Assembly: GCA_015709205.1 (NCBI GenBank)
Contig: JACCQO010000014.1
Location: 26,181 to 90,180 of the forward strand
Reading direction: 5' to 3'
DNA: 64,000 nt
Source: Desulfovibrionaceae bacterium
GTDB taxonomy: Bacteria > Desulfobacterota > Desulfovibrionia > Desulfovibrionales > Desulfovibrionaceae
Both the position numbers and the translations under genes were made by a program. This document shows positions 39,253 through 47,502 of the stretch, in pieces; within the stretch, counting starts at the first letter, position 1; the number at the start of each line of letters is the position of its first letter. The notes beneath the pieces are model-generated. The model saw only the letters and a list, made by a program, of their open reading frames with translations. It was not told the DNA's origin and made no database searches.

Positions 39253-39693
39253 ATGAGCAGCAGGAAGGCGCGCATGCATACGGCCGAGCACATTCTCAAC
39301 CAGGCCATGGTCCGCACATTCGGGTGCGGCCGCTGCTTCAGTGCGCACATCAACGACAAGAAGTCCAAGTGCGACTATGCGTTCGACCGCGCCCTGGGCG
39401 ACGACGAGGCCGCGGCCGTGGAGGCCGAGGTCAACCGGGCCATCGGCCTGGGGCTGGACGTGACCGAGGAATTCATGGACCGCGAGGCCGCGGCGGGAAC
39501 CTTCAACCTGGAGCGGTTGCCGGACGAGGCCGGGGACACCCTGCGCATCGTGCGCGTGGGCGACTACGACGCCTGCCCGTGTATCGGCGAGCACGTGGCC
39601 AACACGGCCGAGATCGGCTCCTTCCGCATGGTCTCGTACTCCTTCGAGGACGGCATGCTGCGCATCCGCTTCAAGCTCGGAGCCGCCGACTAG
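39253..39693 (+). CDS. AlaX-type alanyl-tRNA editing domain protein
   Basis: The 146-residue protein matches the free-standing second-additional domain of alanyl- and threonyl-tRNA synthetases: HTAEHILNQAM supplies the HxxxH pair and CPCIGEHVANTAEIGSF supplies the C-x3-H pair of the zinc site. Such proteins deacylate mischarged tRNA-Ala (Ser or Gly). It is shorter than most AlaX proteins and lacks the linker domain, and it carries extra cysteines (FGCGRCF). AAGGAGG precedes the ATG. It stands alone, not near alaS. Confidence 0.85.
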   Translation: MSSRKARMHTAEHILNQAMVRTFGCGRCFSAHINDKKSKCDYAFDRALGDDEAAAVEAEVNRAIGLGLDVTEEFMDREAAAGTFNLERLPDEAGDTLRIVRVGDYDACPCIGEHVANTAEIGSFRMVSYSFEDGMLRIRFKLGAAD

Positions 39694-39695
39694 GG

Positions 39696-39763
39696 AAGAA
39701 GTTTCGCCTCCGGCGGTCAGAGAACCCTTTGAAAAGGGTTCTCTGGACTCTCCTAAACTTCTT
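39696..39763. repeat. Nested inverted-repeat element after the AlaX gene
   Basis: Outer arms AAGAAGTTT (39696-39704) and AAACTTCTT (39755-39763) enclose an inner hairpin CAGAGAACCCTTT/AAAGGGTTCTCTG (39718-39730 with 39733-39745). GC-rich motifs GCCTCCGGCG and GCCTGCGGCG sit beside the arms. The architecture resembles intergenic hairpin repeats that I recall as common in Desulfovibrio-type genomes. Only one copy is seen in this window. Confidence 0.6.
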
Positions 39764-39830
39764 GGTGCGCCTGCGGCGAGGGCACACGTTCGCAACAACC
39801 CGATTGTTTTTGCGGGGCCGCTGCGCTCGC

Positions 39831-39869
39831 AAAAAAAAGCGGGAGGGGCCGAAGCCCCTCCCGCTTTTT
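39831..39869. terminator. Bidirectional terminator between the AlaX and PEP synthase genes
   Basis: AGCGGGAGGGGC - CGAA - GCCCCTCCCGCT is a perfect 12-base stem with an eight-A left flank and a five-T right flank. Confidence 0.92.
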
Positions 39870-39904
39870 GTCTGTCGTTGCGGCGCGGTCGTGCGCGCCG
39901 TGGG

Positions 39905-42900
39905 CTACCAGTCCTTCTTCTTGCGCTGGGCGGCCAGGGCCTTTTCCTGCTCCTGGAAGCTCGTGAACCCGGCCTGGTGCAGGGCGGATTCCACGGTCTC
40001 GTTCCAGTTCCAGTTGGCGTAGATCACGGCCTTGTGAAAGCGGGAGCGGAACTGCTCCATCTCCTGGCGGTAGAAGGCGGCCTTGCCGGTCTCCAGGCTG
40101 TCGCGCAGCTGCTCGGCCTGGCGCGAGACCTCGCCGTCGTACCACTGGTGCAGGCTGTCGGCCGTGGCGTTCATCTGGGCGATGTGCTCGTAGCCCTCTT
40201 CCTTGAGCAGGGCGCGCAAGCGCTCCAGATAGCGTTCGGCGAGCCAGTCGCCGAGCTTGGCCACCGGGATTTCCTGGGCCTCCGTGTCCGCGAGGTCCAG
40301 CTTGGTTTGCAGGTAGGTGTCCGGCACGACCGAGGCGGAGACGATGCCCGCGATGGCCACCACGCCGCGCAGGATTTCGCTGTTGGACACGCCCTGCCCG
40401 CAGAAGCCCACCTTCTTGCCGTACTTCTGGCCGGTGAAGATGGTCGTGAGGATGGCCCAGATCACGGCCGGGTCCTCTTCGTCGTAGATGTGGGCCAGGC
40501 GCGGGTTGTCGCGGTCCGTGGCCAGGACCATCTGGGTCATGTCGTTGGAGCCGATGGAGAACCCGTCGAAGTCCTTGATGAACTCCCGCGAGAGGATGGC
40601 GTTGGCCGGAATCTCGGCCATGAGGATGATCTTCAGGCCGTCCTCGCCCGAACGCAGGTTGTGGACCTGGTTCAGGTAGCGCTTCATGGAGCGGGCCTCT
40701 TCCAGCGTGCGCACGAAGGGCAGCATGAGCTGGAGGTTGGAGCCGCCGAACATGCCGCGCGCGAGCTTGAAGGCCTCGATCTCCCAGTCGTGGATGTTGC
40801 GCGAGACGCCGCGGTAGCCGAGCATGGGGTTGTCTTCGTGGGATTCGAAGAGGTTGCCGCCCAGCAGCGTGGAGTACTCGTTGGTCTTGAAGTCCGTGGT
40901 GCGGTAGACGATGGGCTTGCCGTAGAAGGCCATGGCGAAGAGCGCCAACCCCTGGGCCAGGCTCTGGGTGTAGTGCTCCTTGCCCGTGCGGCTGCCGCGC
41001 GACTTGAGCAGGCCCCGGATCTTGCGCGGAATGGCGCGCAGGTCCTCGATCTTGCGCTGCAGGCCGGTGGACACGGCCACCTCCTCGCGCATGGAGCGGA
41101 TCTTCTCCAGGGTCTTCTGGACCAGGGGATTGCCGGAAATGGACGCGGCATGGTCCTTGATCACGGCCTCCATCTCGCGGCGGTGGTTGGCCCCGGTGTC
41201 GGCGACCATCTCGTCCTTGTAGCCCATGATGGCGGCCACGTGCTCTTCCAGGTTGACCGAGGTCTTGATGGAGTCGAGCCAACGGGTGGCGTTCTGGACG
41301 TAGCGCTCCAGGCGGATGTCCAGGTCGCGCATCATGCGGTGGATGGCCAGGACCTCGTCGGTGCCGCGCTTGGTTTCGTTCTCGCTCAGGGAGTTGAGTT
41401 CGCGGGCGATGCCCGTGACCTGGCCCACGTAGTCGCGCAGGGTGATGTCCAGGGTGATGACGCCCGCGGCCATCTGCTCCTTGACGAACTGCGTGAGCTG
41501 GGATTCGAACTCGGCGACCTTGAGGTTGACCATGTCCTCGAGCTCGCCGTTGTCGTAGGCCTCCAGGGCCAGCGGATGCGCCCCGATGTAGGCCAGCAGG
41601 AACTCGGCGCGCAGCAGCCCGACCTCGAAGTCGGGCACCTTGCGCAGGCGGGAGAGGAACAGGGCCTGGTTCACGTCGGCCAGGATCAGGCCGACCTTGG
41701 TCTTGGTCTCGGGCAACTCGCTGACGTCGATCTCGCCGCCCATGTCCACCAGGGGCAAAAGGCCCCGGTAGACCTTGCCGCGCGAGCCGTCCACCGTGAC
41801 TTCCTGGCCGTCCAGGGAGCGCAGGGCCTCCAGGCGCTGGATGCCGATGATCGCCGGGATGCCCAGTTCGCGCGAGGTGATGGCCGCGTGGCTGGTGTCG
41901 CCGCCCACGTCGGCCAGAATGGCCGAGGCGATGCGCATGCCCGGAACCATGTCCGGGTCGGTGCGCTCGGCCGCGAGCACGTCGCCCTTGTTGATCTTGT
42001 TCAGCTCCAGGGCGGAGCGCAGGAAGCGGACCGTGCCCTGCCCGGCGCCGCGCGAGGCGCCGTTGCCCTCCACGACCACCTCGGCGTCGTTCAGCAGGGC
42101 CGGATCGACCTCCTTGCGGCGCATGAAGATGGTGTGGGGGTGCTTTTCCAGTTCGTCGTTCCAGCGCGTTTCCGGCCGGGCCTGCACGAACCAGAGGCGG
42201 TCCGAGGAGTCGATGCAGAACTCCGTGTCCATGATGCAGCCGCCGTAGGCCTTGGACACGGCGCGCACGCCGCGGGCGACCTCCTCGGCCTGGGCCAGGG
42301 AGAGCGACCAGCGGTAGGCCTCGATGGCCGGGACCTGCACGGTCTTGGTGCCGCCGCGCTCGTCGTAGACGATCTTCTTGTCCTTGTAGCCCATCTGGCG
42401 CACGACCACTTCGGCCCCGTCGTCGTGCTTGAACACGTAGTACTTGTCCGGGGTGACCATGCCGCCGACCACGGCCTCGCCCAGCCCGTAGCTGGCGTCG
42501 AGGGACACGAGGTCGTTGCGGTCCGTGCCGCGGCAGCCCGTGGCCGTGTCCGCGCTGAAGGCCGTGCCGGAGATCACCGGGTTGATCATGCGCATGATGC
42601 ACACGGACAACGAGGTGTTCTCGATGGCCCACTCTTCCTTGGCGCGTTCGGTGATGGAGTTGTCGCCGGTGCGTTCGGCGCGGTCGCGGGCGTCGAGAAT
42701 GGCCTCGCGGCGGTAGGTCATGGAGCGCAGGTTGAAGGCCGAGGCGCAGTCCCAGTGGTAGGCGCGCACGCAGGAGTTCTCGCCCACGATGTTCAGATAG
42801 GTGTCCTGCAGGCCGGCGAAGGCCTTCTTGCGGCTGTCCTCGCCTGCGGCCGAGGAGCGCACGGCCACGGGCTCGTCCTCGAGCCCCGCTTCCTTGCAGA

Positions 42901-43495
42901 TGTCGCGGTAGGCGGACTTGACGGCCTTGTCCACCTCGGCGGGCATGTCCACGGAGAGGATGCCGACCTGCACGAGCACGGAGCGCTTGCGCAACTGGTC
43001 GATGCCCTCGGGCGAGGTGGCGAAGCCCTCGACCACGTTGTTCACGAAGGTGCGCGTCTTGATGAGGTTGGGATCCTTCTCCTTCCTCGTCTGCTCGCGC
43101 ACGGCGTCGGCGGTCTGCCAGACGAACTTGCGCAGGAACTCGGGGTCTCCGGCGATCTCCGGGGAACTCCAGTCGATGCGGTTGTATTCCCGCTCCACCA
43201 CCTGGCGAATGCGGGAGGCGTTGAGCTTGGTCTCGTCGAGGACCTTGTGGAAACACAGGGCGTTGATCGCACGGAACTGCGGCGCCCGGATTCCTTTGAC
43301 TTCACTGATGATGGCGGTGTTGTAGTTCTTGCCGCCAACGATAAGCTCCGCGTCAGGGCCGATCGCGACGATGTCGGCCCCGGTAAGGACGAGTTTCTTC
43401 TTGAGTTTGTCGATGCGCTCGGCCTTGTTGGCCGGCTTCGCATCCTCAGGCTTGCACGCATCCTTGCTTGGCGCGCTCCCCTTGCCGCGTGCCAT
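39905..43495 (-). CDS. ppsA: Phosphoenolpyruvate synthase, enlarged form (1196 aa)
   Basis: Predicted to turn pyruvate, ATP and water into PEP for gluconeogenesis. It has the ATP-grasp N-domain (AVRSSAAGEDS, then ASYGLGEAVVGGMVTPDKYYV), the phosphohistidine domain GGDTSHAAITSRELGIPAI with His near residue 534, and the PEP-binding barrel (IGSNDMTQMVLATDRDNPR and GFCGQGVSNSEILRG with the catalytic Cys near residue 1030). E. coli PpsA has 792 residues with His421 and Cys751, so this protein is longer at the N-terminus, between the His and Cys (helical, charged insertion) and at the C-terminus. AGGAGG precedes the ATG at 43495. A kinase-like PEP-utilising variant cannot be fully ruled out. Confidence 0.9.
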   Translation of the reverse strand: MARGKGSAPSKDACKPEDAKPANKAERIDKLKKKLVLTGADIVAIGPDAELIVGGKNYNTAIISEVKGIRAPQFRAINALCFHKVLDETKLNASRIRQVVEREYNRIDWSSPEIAGDPEFLRKFVWQTADAVREQTRKEKDPNLIKTRTFVNNVVEGFATSPEGIDQLRKRSVLVQVGILSVDMPAEVDKAVKSAYRDICKEAGLEDEPVAVRSSAAGEDSRKKAFAGLQDTYLNIVGENSCVRAYHWDCASAFNLRSMTYRREAILDARDRAERTGDNSITERAKEEWAIENTSLSVCIMRMINPVISGTAFSADTATGCRGTDRNDLVSLDASYGLGEAVVGGMVTPDKYYVFKHDDGAEVVVRQMGYKDKKIVYDERGGTKTVQVPAIEAYRWSLSLAQAEEVARGVRAVSKAYGGCIMDTEFCIDSSDRLWFVQARPETRWNDELEKHPHTIFMRRKEVDPALLNDAEVVVEGNGASRGAGQGTVRFLRSALELNKINKGDVLAAERTDPDMVPGMRIASAILADVGGDTSHAAITSRELGIPAIIGIQRLEALRSLDGQEVTVDGSRGKVYRGLLPLVDMGGEIDVSELPETKTKVGLILADVNQALFLSRLRKVPDFEVGLLRAEFLLAYIGAHPLALEAYDNGELEDMVNLKVAEFESQLTQFVKEQMAAGVITLDITLRDYVGQVTGIARELNSLSENETKRGTDEVLAIHRMMRDLDIRLERYVQNATRWLDSIKTSVNLEEHVAAIMGYKDEMVADTGANHRREMEAVIKDHAASISGNPLVQKTLEKIRSMREEVAVSTGLQRKIEDLRAIPRKIRGLLKSRGSRTGKEHYTQSLAQGLALFAMAFYGKPIVYRTTDFKTNEYSTLLGGNLFESHEDNPMLGYRGVSRNIHDWEIEAFKLARGMFGGSNLQLMLPFVRTLEEARSMKRYLNQVHNLRSGEDGLKIILMAEIPANAILSREFIKDFDGFSIGSNDMTQMVLATDRDNPRLAHIYDEEDPAVIWAILTTIFTGQKYGKKVGFCGQGVSNSEILRGVVAIAGIVSASVVPDTYLQTKLDLADTEAQEIPVAKLGDWLAERYLERLRALLKEEGYEHIAQMNATADSLHQWYDGEVSRQAEQLRDSLETGKAAFYRQEMEQFRSRFHKAVIYANWNWNETVESALHQAGFTSFQEQEKALAAQRKKKDW

Positions 43496-43514
43496 TGCAC
43501 ACCTCCTGGATAGA

Positions 43515-43571
43515 CGTCCGTTCCCACCCATAGCTTGCCCACGCCTGCCGGGGAAAAATAGGGAACGGACG
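43515..43571 (-). promoter_or_regulatory. Leader stem-loop before ppsA
   Basis: CGTCCGTTCCC (43515-43525) and GGGAACGGACG (43561-43571) are a perfect 11-base inverted repeat with a 35-base loop. It lies between the promoter and the AGGAGG site, so it would fold in the mRNA leader just upstream of the ribosome binding site. Confidence 0.55.
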
Positions 43572-43592
43572 CGGAGTCACCCCGGCCATTCT

Positions 43593-43622
43593 GCTATACC
43601 CCACGCCCCAAGAACGCGTCAA
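43593..43622 (-). promoter_or_regulatory. Sigma-70 promoter of ppsA
   Basis: TTGACG (43617-43622), an 18-base spacer and TATAGC (43593-43598) on the minus strand, about 100 bases before the start codon. Confidence 0.6.
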
Positions 43623-43655
43623 TCGTGGAAAAGCACTATTTTCCGCGAACCTGCG

Positions 43656-44669
43656 TCATTCCTGGATCGCCACGACACTGCCCGAGTGCAGCACGTGCCT
43701 GCGCGCGCCGTCGGCGAGCGTCAGGCCTCCGTCCGCGGACAGGCCGCGCAGCACGCCGCAGACCTCGCCCCCGCCGCCGTCCACCACGCGCACCCAGCGG
43801 CCGGTCCAGGCCAGGTGCGCGGCCACCTCGTCGGCCACCCGGAGCGCGCCCCCGGCACCTGCCGTCGCGGCCAGGGCGTGCAGCCGCTCGCGCTGGGCCA
43901 GCAGGGCCGGGGCCAGGGCCAGCCAGGCCCCCAGAGGCCCGGCCTGGGCGCGGCCGCCCCATCCCGCCCCGGGCGCGGGCAGCACCCCGCCGGGCACGGC
44001 CCAGCCGTCGCGCAGCGCGGACGGCGGCGGGCCCTGGCGCAGGTTCAGGCCCATGCCCACGGCCACGGCCCCGCCGCGTTCCTCCACCAGGACTCCGGCG
44101 ATCTTGCTGTCGCGAAAGAGCACGTCGTTGGGCCACTTGATGCGCAGGTCCCCAGCCCCGGCCAGTGCGCCGAGCGTTTCCTCCAGGGCGCGCACCAGGG
44201 CCAGCCCGGCGACCAGCGGGGTGAGCCGGGCCAGTCCGGCGGGCTCGACCCAGCGCACGACCACGTGCAGGTTGCCCGCCGGGGAGTGCCAGGGCCTGCG
44301 CATCTGGCCCCGGCCGCTCGTCTGGATCGCGGCGAGTACGGCGGTGGAATCCGTGAAGAGTCCGGCGGCGTGCAGGGCCCAGGCCACGTCGAAGGCCGAG
44401 GTGGCCTGGCCGCAGACGAAGACCGGTCCGGCCGCGCAGCCCTTTTCCGCGGGGCCGACGAGCGTGCCGGGCGGCAGATCCGCATCCCCGCCTTGCGGAC
44501 TCCCCTGCCCCGCCCCGTCGTGCGGCGCGCGCCAGGGCCCCTGGGCGCGCAGGTCCGCGTCCCAGCCGGTTCCGGCCAGGGCGGCGTCCGAGGGGGCCGT
44601 GGAATCCTTGAGATCAAGAGGCGCGGCCATGTCGCCGAGCCCCTGGGAAAGCAGGTGGATGGGGTGCAT
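43656..44669 (-). CDS. birA: Biotin-[acetyl-CoA-carboxylase] ligase BirA, catalytic type
   Basis: It attaches biotin to carboxylase carrier domains. The catalytic motifs are QTSGRGQMRRPWHSPAGNL near residue 118 and LRIKWPNDVLF near residue 175, followed by KIAGVLVE. The C-terminal SH3-like domain ends with RHVLHSGSV. The first 85 residues are Gly- and Asp-rich and show no helix-turn-helix, so it should not act as a repressor of biotin genes. No Shine-Dalgarno sequence precedes the ATG at 44669, and an internal ATG near 44630 is possible. Confidence 0.88.
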   Translation of the reverse strand: MHPIHLLSQGLGDMAAPLDLKDSTAPSDAALAGTGWDADLRAQGPWRAPHDGAGQGSPQGGDADLPPGTLVGPAEKGCAAGPVFVCGQATSAFDVAWALHAAGLFTDSTAVLAAIQTSGRGQMRRPWHSPAGNLHVVVRWVEPAGLARLTPLVAGLALVRALEETLGALAGAGDLRIKWPNDVLFRDSKIAGVLVEERGGAVAVGMGLNLRQGPPPSALRDGWAVPGGVLPAPGAGWGGRAQAGPLGAWLALAPALLAQRERLHALAATAGAGGALRVADEVAAHLAWTGRWVRVVDGGGGEVCGVLRGLSADGGLTLADGARRHVLHSGSVVAIQE

Positions 44670-44833
44670 GAGGGGGACCCTATCCCTTTGCCGCGCGGCT
44701 GAAAACCACCTTTCGGCCCGCGCCGAGGGGGCGATGCCGACGCTTCGCGGCCGTGGCCCTGCGCGGGGCCGCAGCGCGACGCCGGCCGTGGCCGGACCTT
44801 TCGGCCCGCGCGCCCGTGTGCTAGGAATGGGGC

Positions 44834-46144
44834 ATGGACGTCTATCTGGTGGGCGGCGCGGTGCGCGACATGCTCCTGGGCCGCGCGGTGCGCGAGCGCG
44901 ACTACCTGTTTCTGGGCGGCGACTGCGACGCGTTCGTGGCCGCGCACCCCGGCGCGCACAAGGTGGGGCGCTGTTTTCCCATCGTCATCCACCGTTCCTG
45001 CGAGTTCGCCCCGCCCCGGGGCGCTTCCCTGCGCGACGACCTGCTGCACCGCGACCTGACCATCAACGCCCTGGCCATGGACGCCCGCGGCGTGCTGCAC
45101 TGCCATCCGCGCGCCCTGGGCGACCTGCGCGACGGCGTGCTGCGGCCCGCGCGGCCGGAGTCCTTGGAGGAGGACCCGCTGCGTGTGCTGCGCGCGGCGC
45201 GCTTCGCGGCCGTGTTTCCCGGCTTCTCCACCGCGCCGGAACTCCTCGACGCCATGCGCGCGGCCGGGCGCGCCGGGCTGTTGAACGGCCTGTCCGCCGA
45301 GCGCGTGGGCGGCGAACTGCTCAAGGCCCTGGCCGCGCCCCGGCCGGGCCGGTTCGTGCGCGTGCTGGCCGAGGCCGGGTGCCTGGCGCCCTGGTTCCGG
45401 GAGTTGGCCGAGGCCGCGGAGATTCCGGCCGGGCCGCCGCAGTACCACGCCCGCTCCGTGCTCGGGCACATCGCCGAGGTCATGGACAGACTCGCGGGCG
45501 ACCCCCTGCGCGTCTACATGGGGCTGGCGCACGATCTGGGCAAGACGCTCACGCCTCGGGACATGCTGCCGCACCACTACGGCCATGAGAAGGCGGGCGA
45601 GCCCGTGGCGCGGGAATTGGGGCTGCGGCTGCGCCTCTCCAACCGCTACGTGGACGCCGGGGCATTGGCCGCGGCCCTGCACATGACCGCCGGGCGCTAT
45701 CCGGCGCTGCGGCCCGGCACGCGCGTGGACCTGCTGGACAGGCTGCACCGCGCGCGGCTGTTCGCGGAGATGTTCGACCTGGTGGCCGCTGACGCCAACC
45801 TGGGGCGTAGCGAGGATGGGGAAGGTGCGGACGGGGTGAATGAATTGGACCGTGGGAAAGACTCGGTCGGTCAGGGGGGCTCGGGCGGAGCGGACTGGCG
45901 CGCCGAGGCCTCCGAGGACATGGCGGCCCTGCTCGCCGTGCGCCTGCCGCGCGCCCTGCGCCGCCAGGGGCCGGAGTCCGGGCGCATCCTGCGGGAGCTG
46001 CGCTGCCGCGTTTTGGCGCAACTGCGCGCGGCGCGCGCGGGCGTGGCGGACGCGATGCAGGAGGGGCAGGATTCGGCCGCAGGCGGCATGTCCGAAACGG
46101 ACGACGGCCGCATGCCCGAAACGGACGACGGCCGCTCCGGCTAG
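44834..46144 (+). CDS. cca: CCA tRNA nucleotidyltransferase with HD domain
   Basis: It adds or repairs the 3' CCA of tRNAs. The 436-residue protein has GGAVRDMLLGR, the template-like DLLHRDLTINALAMD and EEDPLRVLRAARFAA of class II enzymes, then an HD phosphohydrolase domain (GLAHDLGKTLTPRD, HHYGHEKAGE) as in the E. coli enzyme. In an ungapped alignment the catalytic pair is E21-R-D23 where E. coli has D21-R-D23. The C-terminus ends in a duplicated eight-residue motif. The gene meets the convergent kinase gene at a shared CTAG. Confidence 0.9.
   Translation: MDVYLVGGAVRDMLLGRAVRERDYLFLGGDCDAFVAAHPGAHKVGRCFPIVIHRSCEFAPPRGASLRDDLLHRDLTINALAMDARGVLHCHPRALGDLRDGVLRPARPESLEEDPLRVLRAARFAAVFPGFSTAPELLDAMRAAGRAGLLNGLSAERVGGELLKALAAPRPGRFVRVLAEAGCLAPWFRELAEAAEIPAGPPQYHARSVLGHIAEVMDRLAGDPLRVYMGLAHDLGKTLTPRDMLPHHYGHEKAGEPVARELGLRLRLSNRYVDAGALAAALHMTAGRYPALRPGTRVDLLDRLHRARLFAEMFDLVAADANLGRSEDGEGADGVNELDRGKDSVGQGGSGGADWRAEASEDMAALLAVRLPRALRRQGPESGRILRELRCRVLAQLRAARAGVADAMQEGQDSAAGGMSETDDGRMPETDDGRSG
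46088..46135 (+). repeat. Two-copy 24-base tandem repeat at the 3' end of cca
   Basis: Two 24-base units (46088-46111 and 46112-46135) differ at one base and encode the C-terminal repeats MSETDDGR and MPETDDGR, next to the stop codon. Confidence 0.8.
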
Positions 46145-47292
46145 CGGCGCACCTCGCGGAATTCCATGATCGCGCGCGTGTGCAGGCCCGGCCGGGACTC
46201 CATGCGCAGCACGCCCTCGTGCTCCTCGGCCGCCCGCACGGCCATGGCCAGCCCCATGCCCACGCCCACGGCCTTGGTGGTGAAAAACGGGTCGTGCACG
46301 TAGGGCAGGTTTTCCGGGGCGATGCCCGGGCCGTCGTCCTCCACCGTCAGCACGTAGCCCGTCTCGGTCCTGCGGCCCGTGACCGTCACCGCGCCGCCGC
46401 TCACGGACAGGGCCTCCAGGCTGTTGACCAGCAGTTCGAAGAGGCCGCGCACGAGCACGTCGCGGTCTCCGCGCAGGGTCCAGGGCTCCACCTGCACGTC
46501 CCAGCGCACGCGGCCGTGCTCCCGCGCGGCCATGGCGCGCTTGCGGGCGCGCTCCACGGCCGCGCCCACGTCCACGTCCCGCGCTTCCTGCACGGTCAGC
46601 TCCGTGTATTCGCTCACCGCGCGCACCACCAGCTCCAGCCGCATGGCCTCGTCCAGGATGGACGCCAGGTATTCGTGGGCCGCATCGTCGGGGCCGTGCT
46701 TGCGGAGCAGCACCCGCGCCAGGCCGCCGATGGCCACCACGGGATTGCGGATCTGGTGGGCCACGGCGTCGGCCAGGTTGTTCAGGCTGCGGTAGCGGGC
46801 GCGCTGCACGCGGCGGACCTCCTCGGTGCGGTCGCGCACGCGCTCTTCCAGGGTTTGGTTCTGGCGCTGCAGGGCGCGGCGCGCGCGCATCAGGGCCAGT
46901 TGCGTACGCACCCGGGCAAGCACCTCCAGAGTGTCGAAGGGCTTGGCGACGAAATCCACTCCGCCGCAGGCGAACCCCTCGGTCTTGTTGGTGATCTCGT
47001 CGTTGCCCGAGAGGAAGATCACTGGGATGTCGCGCGTCAGGGGATCGGCCTTGAGGCGGCGGCAGACCTCGAAGCCGTCCATGTCCGGCATCATCACGTC
47101 CAGGAGGATCAGGTCCGGGCCGTTGCCGCGCGCCAGCTCCAGGGCGCGCGGGCCGTCCCGGGCCACGAGCAGGCCGTGTTCGTTCTTGAGGGCGTCCACG
47201 AGGACGTCGATGTTCATCTGCACGTCATCGACCACGAGCAGGGTGTCGCGGGGGCGTGTCATGGCCGCTTGCGGCGGGGCTGGCTGGGACAT
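46141..47292 (-). CDS. Receiver-histidine kinase (REC plus HisKA/HATPase)
   Basis: The 383-residue cytoplasmic protein has an N-terminal receiver domain (about 16-130, phosphoacceptor Asp65 in LILLDVMMPDMDG), a coiled coil, an H-box NNLADAVAHQIRNPVVAIGG near residue 180, the N-box ELLVNSLEAL, the G1 box DDGPGIAPENLPYV and the G2 region GVGMGLAMAV. It is a soluble kinase whose input is probably phosphorylation by another kinase. AGGAG upstream supports the ATG at 47292. It diverges from the HD-GYP gene over a 210-base gap. Confidence 0.9.
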   Translation of the reverse strand: MSQPAPPQAAMTRPRDTLLVVDDVQMNIDVLVDALKNEHGLLVARDGPRALELARGNGPDLILLDVMMPDMDGFEVCRRLKADPLTRDIPVIFLSGNDEITNKTEGFACGGVDFVAKPFDTLEVLARVRTQLALMRARRALQRQNQTLEERVRDRTEEVRRVQRARYRSLNNLADAVAHQIRNPVVAIGGLARVLLRKHGPDDAAHEYLASILDEAMRLELVVRAVSEYTELTVQEARDVDVGAAVERARKRAMAAREHGRVRWDVQVEPWTLRGDRDVLVRGLFELLVNSLEALSVSGGAVTVTGRRTETGYVLTVEDDGPGIAPENLPYVHDPFFTTKAVGVGMGLAMAVRAAEEHEGVLRMESRPGLHTRAIMEFREVRR

Positions 47293-47502
47293 GGCGGAAC
47301 GCTCCTGGAAGGTTTCCAAATTTTTATTGACGCACAGACGCGGGGAAAAAGCAATACGATTCATGGCCCCGCCGTGTCCGGCCCCGCGCCGGAGGCCCCG
47401 AGGACCACCGCGTTCTTGCGGGCCGCGTCCGCCCGGCGTATCCTGTCCACGGTTTCTGAACCCTTGGGCCGCCACGGCCGGCGGCCCGGGCGAGGAGGTG
47501 AC

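Noticed and set aside
39753-43513. Very long open frames (over 1100 codons) on both strands besides ppsA
   Set aside because: They are off-frame shadows of ppsA. Only the ppsA frame has conserved motifs, a ribosome binding site and a promoter.
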